IMG/VR virus record: IMGVR_UViG_3300044628_000573 | Location: 1 to 23,467 of that record | DNA length: 23,467 nucleotides | Direction: 5' to 3' (one strand) | DNA from: a virus | Shown here: positions 1-7,461 of the stretch, one piece after another | Layout of the letters: each line of letters starts with the position of its first letter | Position numbering within the stretch: the stretch's first letter is position 1 | The notes under the pieces: generated by a model | Seen by the model: only the letters and a program-made list of their open reading frames with translations | Databases searched by the model: none | Told to the model about the DNA's origin: nothing | Made by a program: the position numbers and the translations under genes

Positions 1-2
1 TT

Positions 3-467
3 CAACCGCCCTATGCTGGAGGTATCTATTCTTTAAAGTCTGCCAAGGATTACAATGCAGTCTTGACAAATCCATCTTTCTGGCAGGGATGCCGGTATGA
101 TCGAGTGCTAATATTTCAGCATGATTCTGGATTATTAAAAGATGGCATTGAGGAGTTTTTAGAATGGGACTTTATAGGATCGTGGATTAAAAATATACCA
201 GGCTGCATGAATGGAGGTTTAAGCATTAGAAATCCTAAGCTAATGTATGAGATTTGCTCAAAGCATCGGTATAAAGGAATGGCAGTACATGGGAATGAAG
301 ATATTTACTTTACTAATAAGATGCGTGAGCTAGGTTATAAATTACCCGATAAGGCAACCTGCAATAAGTTTGCCGTTGAAACAGAGTTTGAATATGGCTC
401 AGTAGGTTATCACGCCATAGATAAGTATCATAAAAATTATAACCTTTTACTAAATCAATATGATTGA
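3..467 (+). CDS. DUF5672-type putative glycosyltransferase, 5' end cut by window edge
   Basis: The frame is open from base 3, so the true start lies upstream; the TTG at 63 is internal, because the residues before it (PYAGGIYSLKSAKDYNAVL) continue the same domain. Motifs seen are LIFQHDSGLL, a GSW segment, CMNGGLSIRNPKLM and NEDIYFTNKM, the pattern I associate with DUF5672, a GT-A-like family near sugar and methyl transferase clusters. The QHDS and NEDIYF segments could be the acidic metal/sugar-nucleotide site. It overlaps the next gene by 8 nt, the first link in a chain of four modification genes inside the structural operon. Inference: it takes part in glycan synthesis, perhaps virion decoration. 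Donor and acceptor cannot be read from the sequence. Confidence 0.7.
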   Translation, partial: QPPYAGGIYSLKSAKDYNAVLTNPSFWQGCRYDRVLIFQHDSGLLKDGIEEFLEWDFIGSWIKNIPGCMNGGLSIRNPKLMYEICSKHRYKGMAVHGNEDIYFTNKMRELGYKLPDKATCNKFAVETEFEYGSVGYHAIDKYHKNYNLLLNQYD

Positions 468-1014
468 TAAAATATTAAAAGTTACGGCAGAGCAGTTAAA
501 TGCAATCAATCTGTCTAAGTATCTAAAGAGTACGGATGATCTAGGATTTCCTAAAGGGTGGTTTTACATGGATGCAGGACTTGAGCATTACAGATTACTA
601 GCTTATATAAGCACTTTATATAACGGAGTTACTTTGCTAGACATTGGAAGTTATCAGGGAAGCTCTGCCATAGCTTTGTCATTTAACAAAAAGAATAAAG
701 TTATCAGTTATGACATTGAGCATCAGCCAGAGATAGCGGAAATTAAAATACCTAACATAAAATTTATAAAAGGCGATGTTTTAAAGTATGAGATTGCAAG
801 TCCTTTTATAATGCTAGATACTTATCATGACGGCGAGTTTGAGCAAAAGTTTGCTGATCATTTGCTAAAGATTAATTACAAAGGCTTAGTCATGTTTGAT
901 GACATTTATTTAAACAATGAAATTAGTAATTTCTGGAATGGATTAAAGAACGAAAAATACGATTTAACACATATAGGACATCATACAGGTACAGGCATAG
1001 CTATTTATGATTAA
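460..1014 (+). CDS. class I SAM-dependent methyltransferase
   Basis: 184 aa. A Rossmann-type glycine-rich motif I is clear at residues 59-66 (LLDIGSYQG), followed by the acidic end of strand 2 (ISYDIE, D85) and a GDV segment near 106. The downstream VMFDDI segment resembles the Methyltransf_24 group that modifies small molecules or sugars. ATG at 460 overlaps the upstream stop by 8 nt, and the gene overlaps the next start (1007) by 8 nt, so the four genes are probably co-translated. Given its glycosyltransferase neighbours, O-methylation of a sugar is a reasonable inference. No DNA-methyltransferase target motif (DPPY/SPPY) is present, so DNA methylation is unlikely. Confidence 0.8.
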   Translation: MIDKILKVTAEQLNAINLSKYLKSTDDLGFPKGWFYMDAGLEHYRLLAYISTLYNGVTLLDIGSYQGSSAIALSFNKKNKVISYDIEHQPEIAEIKIPNIKFIKGDVLKYEIASPFIMLDTYHDGEFEQKFADHLLKINYKGLVMFDDIYLNNEISNFWNGLKNEKYDLTHIGHHTGTGIAIYD

Positions 1015-1612
1015 TTTATTTACTTCAATTTATACCGATAAAAGCGCAATCAGGCAAAAGGAATTAATCTACTGCTTAAATAAAAACATAGAGAATCCTC
1101 ATATAAATAAAATTTATCTTTTTGTAGATGGTTTTGTTGAGTTGCCAAATTCTGACAAATTAGTAATTATACCATTTCAGCGACCAACATATAGAGACTT
1201 TTTTAATCTGATTGACAGAACAGTCACAAGCAGGGATGATATATCAATGGTTGCAAATACAGATATTTATTTTAACCATACGCTTAGCCAGTTGACTTTA
1301 AATGAACGGCAATGCATAGCGTTAAGCAGGTGGGATGATAAGATAGGAGGTTTAAAGTTACATAATGAGCGCTTTAGTCAAGATGTCTGGATATTTAAGG
1401 GCAAGATGCGCAATGTTAATTTCTGTGACTTTTATTTAGGCATACCGGGTTGTGATAATCGGATTGCTTATGAGTTACATAGTGCAGGTTATGCGCTTTA
1501 TAATCCAGCTACAAGAATACAAGCTATACACTATCATAGAAGCGACCTGCATAATTACGATGGCAGAACATTAAAGATACAAAGACCATATCTGTTTATT
1601 CCTGTAACATGA
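1007..1612 (+). CDS. putative GT-A-like glycosyltransferase
   Basis: 201 aa. It starts MINLFTSIY and carries KIYLFVDGF, then RPTYRDFFN, then VANTDIYFNHTL (about 82-93), where TDIYF looks like a variant DxD metal-binding site. Later come ALSRWD and IPGCDNRIAYEL, then HYHRSDLHNYD near the end. This set resembles small glycosyltransferase-like proteins of polysaccharide clusters and phages. It overlaps both neighbours (8 nt upstream, 4 nt downstream). It shares the phrase pattern N/T-x-DIYF with the first gene of the window, so the two may be distant relatives. Sugar specificity is unknown. Confidence 0.6.
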   Translation: MINLFTSIYTDKSAIRQKELIYCLNKNIENPHINKIYLFVDGFVELPNSDKLVIIPFQRPTYRDFFNLIDRTVTSRDDISMVANTDIYFNHTLSQLTLNERQCIALSRWDDKIGGLKLHNERFSQDVWIFKGKMRNVNFCDFYLGIPGCDNRIAYELHSAGYALYNPATRIQAIHYHRSDLHNYDGRTLKIQRPYLFIPVT

Positions 1613-2553
1613 ACATCTTACTAAGTCCAGGCATTTACTTACCTCACCAAAGGGCAGGATCTGAAATTTATTTGCATCGGGTTGTAACTTATCTAATGAG
1701 CAAAGGTCATGAGGTTAAAGCAGTTACTAGATGTCCTGAGAATTACAGTTTTGAGGGCATACAAGTTTACAAGGCTAAAGACAATTACAAGCAATGTCAT
1801 AATGATTTATGGGACTGGGCAGATTTGGTGTTCTGCCAACTATCAGGCACTTATTATGCCATGAATAAACAAAGGCTAAACCCTAAAAAGGTTATAAACT
1901 TTGCTCATAATAACGTAGGCTATCCGCAGGTTAACATTAGACATAATACTTATACAGTTTATAACTGCGAGAACACAAAGCGAGAGTTAAATTACAATCA
2001 GGAAACCTATACTTTGTATGCGCCAATAGATTACCGAGATTATTCTACAGATAGAATAAATGCAGAATATGTCACTTTGATAAACCATAACGAAAACAAA
2101 GGCGGTCAGATATTAATAGAGATTGCAAAGCGAATGCCTAAAGTTAAATTTATGGCGGTGCAAGGTGGCTACTATCATCAGATAAAAGACGAAAAAGTCA
2201 GGAATATAAAATATGTACCTTTAATTGATGATGTTCGCAAATATTTAGCCATGACAAAGGTACTTATTGCGCCAAGCGAGTATGAGAGTTACGGAATGGC
2301 TCAAATAGAGGCTCTCTGTTGCAATATTCCTGTCATTGCATCTGATATACTTGGATTCAGAGATAGTCTTGGAGATGCAGGGATATTTGTCAAGAGAAAC
2401 GATATAGATGGTTGGATAGATGCTATTTCTAACATTGATACAATCCAGACTAAGAAAACGCCTTTAGAGAGGGCAAAACAATTAGATCCTGCGGAGGAAT
2501 TACCCAAGTTTGAAAATTGGTTAAATAAAATATGTAATTTAGCATTATCGTAA
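1609..2553 (+). CDS. GT4-like (GT-B fold) glycosyltransferase
   Basis: 314 aa, somewhat short for the family. N-terminal NILLSPGIYLPHQRAGSEIYL is the usual GT4 opening with the acceptor-side GGAE-like loop (RAGSE, 15-19). The C-terminal donor domain has APSEYESYGMAQIEA with the EX7E motif (E226 and E234), then NIPVIASDILGFRDSLGDAG and a GIFV strand. Family knowledge: these retaining enzymes transfer sugars from nucleotide-sugar donors. ATG overlaps the preceding stop (ATGA). It is the last of four modification genes; the next clear gene is the head-tail connector, so the cassette sits inside the virion operon. Confidence 0.88.
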   Translation: MNILLSPGIYLPHQRAGSEIYLHRVVTYLMSKGHEVKAVTRCPENYSFEGIQVYKAKDNYKQCHNDLWDWADLVFCQLSGTYYAMNKQRLNPKKVINFAHNNVGYPQVNIRHNTYTVYNCENTKRELNYNQETYTLYAPIDYRDYSTDRINAEYVTLINHNENKGGQILIEIAKRMPKVKFMAVQGGYYHQIKDEKVRNIKYVPLIDDVRKYLAMTKVLIAPSEYESYGMAQIEALCCNIPVIASDILGFRDSLGDAGIFVKRNDIDGWIDAISNIDTIQTKKTPLERAKQLDPAEELPKFENWLNKICNLALS

Positions 2554-2720
2554 TGGAAAAAAAAGAGTATTTAAAACAACCCTTTAAACCTAAACAGAAT
2601 GAACCAGTTAAATGTAGTGAGCCTAGCGGATGCGAAGATGTACCTGAGATTAGACCTAGATTACACAATCGAAGATGGCTTAATAACATCATTAATAAAA
2701 TCTGCGGTAAATCAAGCTGA
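2553..2720 (+). CDS. possible small overlapping gene, 55 aa
   Basis: ATG at 2553 forms a TAATG overlap with the glycosyltransferase stop, the same coupling used elsewhere in this genome. The frame encodes 55 residues beginning MEKKEYLKQPFKPKQNEPVK, with two cysteines (EPVKCSEPSGC) and a basic middle. It runs 122 nt into the connector gene in another frame. It fills the 45-nt gap that would otherwise separate the glycosyltransferase from the connector. It may be a real small gene, a coupling ORF that delivers ribosomes to the connector start, or chance. I do not recognise the protein. Confidence 0.3.
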   Translation: MEKKEYLKQPFKPKQNEPVKCSEPSGCEDVPEIRPRLHNRRWLNNIINKICGKSS

Positions 2721-3099
2721 ACAGTTTACTTTGCAAGTATTATGGCAAAGGCAATTAACTGCAATAACTCCAGCAACAGGTGCGCTAAAAATATATGAAT
2801 ATCCTTTGATTGCGGTTGAGTCTGTTAAGAATCCTGATATGGATGACTTGACATTTGAAACAATCGAAACGCAAGGCTACACAGAAGTAATATCCGGAGC
2901 GCCGGGATTTAACACAGTTACTTATGTCGCTGGTTATGGATGGAATTATGAGGGCGGATCTGATGTGCCAGACGATATTGAAACTGCAATAAAAGAAATG
3001 ATAACTTTTTATTACGAGAACAGGGATAATCCAGTTGTGGGTATGCCTACGATTGCAACTCTTTTGCTTTCACCATATAGACGCATAACTTTATTCTAA
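2599..3099 (+). CDS. head-tail connector protein (gp6-like / phiE125 gp8-like)
   Basis: 166 aa. The N-terminal VVSLADAKMYLRLD followed by DGLITSLIKSAVNQAEQFT is the hallmark of the HK97 gp6 / phiE125 gp8-like connector family, which forms a ring below the portal. The middle has YPLIAVESVK and the C-terminus VPDDIETAIKEMITFYYENRD, the usual final helix. Start at 2599 puts the conserved SLADAK motif near residue 8, as normal. It abuts the head-tail adaptor gene (stop/start overlap at 3099). It marks the junction between head genes (outside the window) and tail genes. Confidence 0.85.
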   Translation: MNQLNVVSLADAKMYLRLDLDYTIEDGLITSLIKSAVNQAEQFTLQVLWQRQLTAITPATGALKIYEYPLIAVESVKNPDMDDLTFETIETQGYTEVISGAPGFNTVTYVAGYGWNYEGGSDVPDDIETAIKEMITFYYENRDNPVVGMPTIATLLLSPYRRITLF

Positions 3100-3437
3100 T
3101 GAATCCGGGCAGATTAGACAAAAGAATTACATTTGGCACGTTCAGCTCAGTTGAAAATGCCTATCAGGATTACGTGATTACGTTTGTGCCTGTATTGGCT
3201 ACATGGTCAAACATAAAGCCATACGATGGCAATAGACAGTTACAAGCGCAAGAACAGGTCATAAATCAAGTCTTTAGGTTTACAATACGGTATAGAAAAG
3301 ACTTTGCACCTACAAAGGACATGCGAATCCTTTACGAGTTAAATTTTTTCACTATTCATTCAATTAGGAATGTAGATGACACGTTTCGTTTTTATGAGAT
3401 ACTGGCATCTGTAACGGATGATAATAATGGCGTCTAA
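3099..3437 (+). CDS. head-tail adaptor (SPP1 gp16 / phage_H_T_join-like)
   Basis: 112 aa. The opening MNPGRLDKRITFGTF matches the typical start of head-tail joining proteins (small beta barrels that plug or extend the connector), followed by YVPVLATWSNI-like wording (FVPVLATWSNIKP) and RFTIRYRKDF then MRILYELNFFTIHSI. Gene order (connector before it, HK97 gp10-like after it) supports the call. The start overlaps the connector stop, and the end overlaps the next gene by up to 20 nt. Confidence 0.82.
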   Translation: MNPGRLDKRITFGTFSSVENAYQDYVITFVPVLATWSNIKPYDGNRQLQAQEQVINQVFRFTIRYRKDFAPTKDMRILYELNFFTIHSIRNVDDTFRFYEILASVTDDNNGV

Positions 3438-3867
3438 AATAAACATCTCTAAACTTTTATCTCAGATTGATTCGTTTGGTCAAGATGCTAATAGGACAGC
3501 GGTTGCGGTGACTAATGAAACTACGCAGGGCATGGTTACTCAAGCGCAGTTAAGAGTAGTTGTTGATCTAGGTCAGTTAAGACAGTCAATAGGAAAAACA
3601 ACTGCTAGAGTAGGTTTTAATAGATCATTCTTTTTTGCTAACGCTCCTTATGCTGCTTATGTTGAGTTTGGAACGGGAAGCGGAGTTATTATACCAAATG
3701 GCTTTTCAGACATGGCTGCACCTTTCAAGGGCAAAGGAATAAGGATAAGAAATTATCCGGCTAAGCCTTTTTTTATTCCTAGCTACTTAGAGGGCATCCA
3801 ACAATATCCCAAAACTTTAAGAAAAGTATTGGAAGTTCAGACACGAAAATATAATGCAAAAAAATAA
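3427..3867 (+). CDS. HK97 gp10-like tail/neck component
   Basis: 146 aa from ATG 3427 (MASKINISKLL); an alternative in-frame ATG at 3418 adds MII. The central PYAAYVEFGTGSG motif is diagnostic of the HK97 gp10-like family, as is the late YPAKPFFIPSYLEG segment. These proteins act at the tail end that joins the head. It lies between the adaptor and the tail terminator candidate, as in many siphoviruses. The stop is followed directly by an AT-rich TACATTTG box that may start a new transcript. Confidence 0.82.
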   Translation: MASKINISKLLSQIDSFGQDANRTAVAVTNETTQGMVTQAQLRVVVDLGQLRQSIGKTTARVGFNRSFFFANAPYAAYVEFGTGSGVIIPNGFSDMAAPFKGKGIRIRNYPAKPFFIPSYLEGIQQYPKTLRKVLEVQTRKYNAKK

Positions 3868-3876
3868 TTACATTTG
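3862..3876 (+). promoter_or_regulatory. extended -7 promoter-like box (TAATTACATTTGAGA region)
   Basis: TACATTTG at 3869-3876 is an exact match to the Bacteroidota TAnnTTTG box. The wider string TAATTA-C-ATTTGAGA recurs with one change (T for C) at 12844-12859. Both copies follow a gene stop and precede a new gene. No TTTG element is visible about 20 nt upstream. The start codon at 3881 is so close that any transcript would be nearly leaderless. Confidence 0.35.
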
Positions 3877-3880
3877 AGAA

Positions 3881-4303
3881 ATGAAAGATGCTAATTTATC
3901 AATACTGAATGCATATAAGAGCGCTCTAGCCAATTTAATAGTCGGTAGCGTTACTATTCCAGTATACAGTAAATCAGCACCTTTAAAGAATGTACCGGCT
4001 AAATATGTAATTTTATCAAGCCAAACTAGATTGCAAGAGCAGACAAAGTGCGGATATTGGTATCTTTGCACAATAAACGTGCAGATAGTCACTAAATATC
4101 CAAATGGTAATGGCGATTTAAGTTTTGCAATGGTAATTAGTGAAGAGATACAAAACAGAATACAGGTTACTAACTTAACTTTAAGTAACTTTATAAATGT
4201 TGAAACCTTACAACTATTAACAAATGAAGTGATACTAGAAACAGAAACAGAAAACATATTTCAATACATATTAACTTTTCAACACAAATTAAATAGAAAC
4301 TAA
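3881..4303 (+). CDS. probable tail terminator / tail completion protein (DUF3168-like)
   Basis: 140 aa. Position between the gp10-like gene and the tail tube gene is where the tail terminator (gpU-like) or DUF3168 protein lies. The body fits: an N-terminal helix (NLSILNAYKSALANLI), PVYSKSAPLKNVPAKYVILS, then YLCTINVQIVTKYPNGNGDL and a long helix with EEIQNRI. The call rests mainly on synteny and this pattern, since no single motif is decisive. A TAnnTTTG box lies just in front of the start codon. Confidence 0.6.
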   Translation: MKDANLSILNAYKSALANLIVGSVTIPVYSKSAPLKNVPAKYVILSSQTRLQEQTKCGYWYLCTINVQIVTKYPNGNGDLSFAMVISEEIQNRIQVTNLTLSNFINVETLQLLTNEVILETETENIFQYILTFQHKLNRN

Positions 4304-4305
4304 AA

Positions 4306-4776
4306 ATGGCAGACGAGCAATTTTATTCAGGCAGTTTATTCATGCTATATATCAGGACAGGCGGCGCTTGGAAACCTGTAGCGTGTTTAACATCAAACGG
4401 AATTTCCGAAAGCTGGGATTTCGCAGAAACAGTAACCAAATGCGATCCTGGAGTGACCAGACGCAAACCGACAACCTATTCTTTTGAGATACCTTTTGAG
4501 GGTGTTTTTACAGATACGTCAGGTGCTGGTGGTGATAACGCTAAAGCATCATGGGATCGTATATCAATTATTGCAAGAGCAAAGACTTTAACCGAGTTTC
4601 AAGTGGCGTTACTTAAAACAGATGGCACAGAAGAACCTAACTTTAGTGCGCAGTATGGCTATGCTTACTTTAGTGCTTTAGAGATTACAGGCGCAGAGGG
4701 TGATTTCATTACCTTTACTGGCACTCTGTTAGGCGATGGCGATATTACCACAACTGATCCATATCCTGGTTACTAA
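4306..4776 (+). CDS. major tail tube protein (TP901-1-like)
   Basis: 156 aa. Features are LFMLYIRTGGAWKPVACLTS, a mid TYSFEIPFEGVFTD strand pair and the C-terminal ALEITGAEGDFITFTGTLLGDG, the Ig-like/tube fold ending typical of TP901-1-type major tail proteins. It lies just before the chaperone pair and the tape measure, the expected position. Role: it polymerises into the tail tube around the tape measure. It shows clear local similarity to the two small proteins encoded at 9905 and 10242. Start spacing from the previous stop is 2 nt. Confidence 0.8.
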   Translation: MADEQFYSGSLFMLYIRTGGAWKPVACLTSNGISESWDFAETVTKCDPGVTRRKPTTYSFEIPFEGVFTDTSGAGGDNAKASWDRISIIARAKTLTEFQVALLKTDGTEEPNFSAQYGYAYFSALEITGAEGDFITFTGTLLGDGDITTTDPYPGY

Positions 4777-5130
4777 ATGGAGGGACATTTAACGTACAAA
4801 ATAAGTGAGGTCGACAGGCAGATGTTCTTTGGCAATTACGCTTTGGAGCATACGCTTACTCACTTTGATGCATCGGTAACTGATTTATCAGATTTGTTAG
4901 GTAAGCAATTACTGCCATTCCTCAGAGTATTTATTTATCATGCATCGGCTTACCCTATACTAAAGAAAGGCGAGATCGTAGACTTCACAGAGTTTGATGT
5001 TCACGATTGGATTGATAACTCTGGAGGCTCAGGGGGTGAGTTTATCCTGACAGTTTCTAAAGAAGTATTTAGAGTGTTAGGTTTAAACACAGAGGTAACC
5101 GAGCAAAAAAAAAGCAAACAGGAAAGTTAA
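4777..5130 (+). CDS. tail assembly chaperone, short form (gpG-like)
   Basis: 117 aa, starting 1 nt after the tail tube stop (TAAATG). The C-terminus is charged and lysine-rich (EVTEQKKSKQES). Directly before the stop lies A AAA AAA in frame (5106-5112), a classical -1 slippery heptamer. The -1 frame is open from there to 5438, giving a gpGT-like long form. Family knowledge: chaperones between tube and tape measure genes are made in short and long forms by frameshifting and coat the tape measure. I did not recognise a motif; the call is from position and frameshift geometry. Confidence 0.75.
   Translation: MEGHLTYKISEVDRQMFFGNYALEHTLTHFDASVTDLSDLLGKQLLPFLRVFIYHASAYPILKKGEIVDFTEFDVHDWIDNSGGSGGEFILTVSKEVFRVLGLNTEVTEQKKSKQES
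5106..5112 (+). promoter_or_regulatory. programmed -1 frameshift slippery site (A AAA AAA)
   Basis: Zero frame reads GAG CAA AAA AAA AGC; P- and A-site AAA codons at 5107-5112 can slip to AAA at 5106-5111, giving next codon AAG at 5112. A run of nine A (5105-5113) surrounds it. The zero frame stops 16 nt later (5128-5130). AAAAGCAAA (5110-5118) can pair with TTTGCTTTT (5154-5162), but that stem begins inside the slip site, so its role is doubtful. Confidence 0.75.
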
Positions 5131-5144
5131 ATTGGAATAAAGAT

Positions 5145-5438
5145 GTGTTGACTTTTGCTTTTGGAGAACTCGGTTTGATGCCTGATGACTTTTACGCCTT
5201 GACATGGAATCAATATATTCTTAAATGTCAAGGCTTTTTTAATAAAGAAAAAAAGGACTGGGAGCGCATAGGATGGGCAACATGGAATGGCATGAGAGTA
5301 CATGTTAATAAAGGAATGCCAAGCTTTAAAAAGTTCATGGCTTTTATCTATGAAAATGATGAGATAGCAGACATGGATATAATTAAAGAACAAATGAATA
5401 AGGCGATGCTTAAATACTTAGAAGATGCAAGGAATTGA
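5145..5438 (+). CDS. tail assembly chaperone, -1 frame extension (gpT-like)
   Basis: The only start candidate is GTG 5145, but the frame is open back to the slip site at 5112 and contains sensible residues (KQTGKLNWNKDVLTFAFGEL), so it is best read as the second half of a fusion made by -1 frameshifting (about 112 + 109 residues). The product has FGELGLMPDDFYALTWNQY, reminiscent of lambda gpT / GP13-like chaperone domains, and a helical C-terminus. It overlaps the tape measure gene by 14 nt, the usual coupling. Independent translation from GTG is possible but less likely. Confidence 0.75.
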   Translation: MLTFAFGELGLMPDDFYALTWNQYILKCQGFFNKEKKDWERIGWATWNGMRVHVNKGMPSFKKFMAFIYENDEIADMDIIKEQMNKAMLKYLEDARN

Positions 5439-7461
5439 GATACCTATTGGCGCACCTTTAGGGCAATTAGATAAAGATTTAAAGGGTGCGCAAAAAAAAT
5501 TAAAAGGCTTTACTAATGGTGCTGAAACAGATTTAAAAAGTTTTTCATCAACTGCTAGTAGTGCATTTAAAACCGCAGGTCTTGCTTTTGCAGGAGCATT
5601 TAGTGTAGGTGCTTTTATTAGTTTTGGCAAAGAGGTTTTAGCAGTAACGGCTGAGTTTGAAAAGTTTGGTGCGGTTTTAGGCAATACTTTAGGATCTAAT
5701 GCTTTAGCAAAATTAAAACTAAAAGAAATAGAAGATTTTGCTGCTAAAACTCCATTTAGCGTTCAAGAATTAACTGCATCATTTGTAAAGTTAGCGAACC
5801 AAGGATTTAAGCCTACTGGTGATGAGATGCGAAAACTAGGAGATTTAGCATCTAGTACCGGTAAATCATTTGATCAATTAGCTGAGGCAATATTAGATGC
5901 GCAAACAGGCGAATTTGAAAGGTTAAAAGAGTTTGGTGTAAGGGCCCAAGATGCTGGGGATAAGGTGATATTTACCTTTAAAGGCGTTCAAACCACAGTT
6001 GATAAATCATCTGAGGCTATTAGAAACTATGTTACATCTCTAGGTAATGCTGAGGGTGTATCTGGATCTATGGCAGTTATATCTGAAACCTTAACAGGGA
6101 AAATTTCAAACTTACTTGATAGTTGGGATCAGATGCTAGTTTCAATTGGTAGCAATACTGCTGGAGTATTTAGTTCAGTAATCAGCATAATAAGTGAGGC
6201 AGTTACTTCAATAACAGAATTTAACAAGGAATTAAATATTGCATCTAAATTCAAAATTGAAGGGACATTAATAGATGGTTTAGTAAAATCGGTTGGTAAA
6301 ATTACAGGCATCCCTGCATTGGGAGCATTTATGTCCACAAAGGATATAAAAGTAGACGCTATTCAATCAGTTGAAAAAGGAGTTAATAATATAGTTTCTG
6401 CAACATTATCAGGCGCAAAAAGTGCTAATGATTTTGGTACTGCAATAGCACGTTTAAAAGCTGAAGGCGATAAATTACTACAATCAAAGGGCGGAGGCGA
6501 TAAGCAAGTTGCAGCAGCATTTCAATCTATTTATCAGGATGGTATTAGAGCATTACAAGATGGCAGAAAACAATTTCAAGCAGAATTAAGTAAACCAGCA
6601 ACTGCAAGTTTTGGTAAAGCACCTAAAGCAAAAGAAGATAATACTGTAAAACAGGCAAAAGATAAGGCAGATAAATTAAAAGCTGAAGCTGGTAAATTTA
6701 ACCAAGAAATGATGAGTTCATTAATGAACTTTGAAGCTAACGCAGCCTTGGCAGCTAAAGAGGCAAAAGCAAAATTAAATATTATTGACCCAGAAGCCTT
6801 AGAGTTGGCAGTTAGTCAGTCTGAGGTTGCAGCTAAGGCAATAGTTGATAAATTCGCTGCAATAAAAGCACCATTATTAACTCCATTTCAAAACCTAAAC
6901 CTTTACATAAAAGATAATATTTTACCACAGTTAAGCACATCATTTAAAACATTCTTTGATGATTTGTTAATGAATGGTAAACTATCATTTGATACATTAG
7001 GTCAAGCAATTAAAAATACTTTTCTATCTGTTTTAGCAAGTGAAGCTACTAAAGGAGTAATGAGTTTATTATCAGGAGGTGATAAAAAAGATGGTTCTAA
7101 AAGCAAAGGTTTAATTGGTATAGTTGGAAGTTTGCTTAAAATTGGAGGCGGTAAAGCTGCATTAGCAGGAGGAACGGCAGCTGCAAGTGGTGGTACTGCT
7201 GCATTAGCAACTGGAACGGCTGCCACAGGTGGCGCATTATTACCAATACTTGCAGGAGTAGCAGCCGTTGCAGGGATTGCATCTTTATTTAAAAAGAAAC
7301 AACAGGCACCTATACCACAAGCATCATCTACAATCAGCACAAGTGCGGCAGGATCTGCTCAGGACTTTGGCGGTGGTCGGGTTGTATTTGAGATTTCAGG
7401 CACTAACTTAATTGGGGTGTTAAACAGAGCAGGTGCTAAATTACAGAGGTTCGGACCATGA
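5425..7461 (+). CDS. tape measure protein
   Basis: 678 aa, mostly helical. Seen: PLGQLDKDLKGAQKKLKGF at the start, a hydrophobic segment about 50-67 (AGLAFAGAFSVGAFISF), then the tape-measure domain with LKEIEDFAAKTPFSVQELT and LAEAILDAQTGEFERLKEFG. The C-terminal part has an Ala/Gly-rich stretch (about 565-635) ending in GVAAVAGIASLFKKK. By the usual 0.15 nm per residue, the tail would be roughly 100 nm. It overlaps the chaperone extension by 14 nt and the hub gene by 4 nt. The protein sets tail length and is expected to be threaded into the cell on infection. Confidence 0.9.
   Translation: MQGIEIPIGAPLGQLDKDLKGAQKKLKGFTNGAETDLKSFSSTASSAFKTAGLAFAGAFSVGAFISFGKEVLAVTAEFEKFGAVLGNTLGSNALAKLKLKEIEDFAAKTPFSVQELTASFVKLANQGFKPTGDEMRKLGDLASSTGKSFDQLAEAILDAQTGEFERLKEFGVRAQDAGDKVIFTFKGVQTTVDKSSEAIRNYVTSLGNAEGVSGSMAVISETLTGKISNLLDSWDQMLVSIGSNTAGVFSSVISIISEAVTSITEFNKELNIASKFKIEGTLIDGLVKSVGKITGIPALGAFMSTKDIKVDAIQSVEKGVNNIVSATLSGAKSANDFGTAIARLKAEGDKLLQSKGGGDKQVAAAFQSIYQDGIRALQDGRKQFQAELSKPATASFGKAPKAKEDNTVKQAKDKADKLKAEAGKFNQEMMSSLMNFEANAALAAKEAKAKLNIIDPEALELAVSQSEVAAKAIVDKFAAIKAPLLTPFQNLNLYIKDNILPQLSTSFKTFFDDLLMNGKLSFDTLGQAIKNTFLSVLASEATKGVMSLLSGGDKKDGSKSKGLIGIVGSLLKIGGGKAALAGGTAAASGGTAALATGTAATGGALLPILAGVAAVAGIASLFKKKQQAPIPQASSTISTSAAGSAQDFGGGRVVFEISGTNLIGVLNRAGAKLQRFGP

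Noticed and set aside
3868-4257. 129-aa minus-strand open frame opposite the tail terminator candidate
   Set aside because: Lies wholly opposite a syntenic tail gene that fits its position; no other minus-strand genes nearby and no promoter.
7002-7340. 112-aa open frame on the minus strand within the tape measure gene
   Set aside because: Antisense to the Ala/Gly-rich coding stretch; its Pro/Ala-rich translation is the usual mirror of that composition. No start context or neighbours on that strand.
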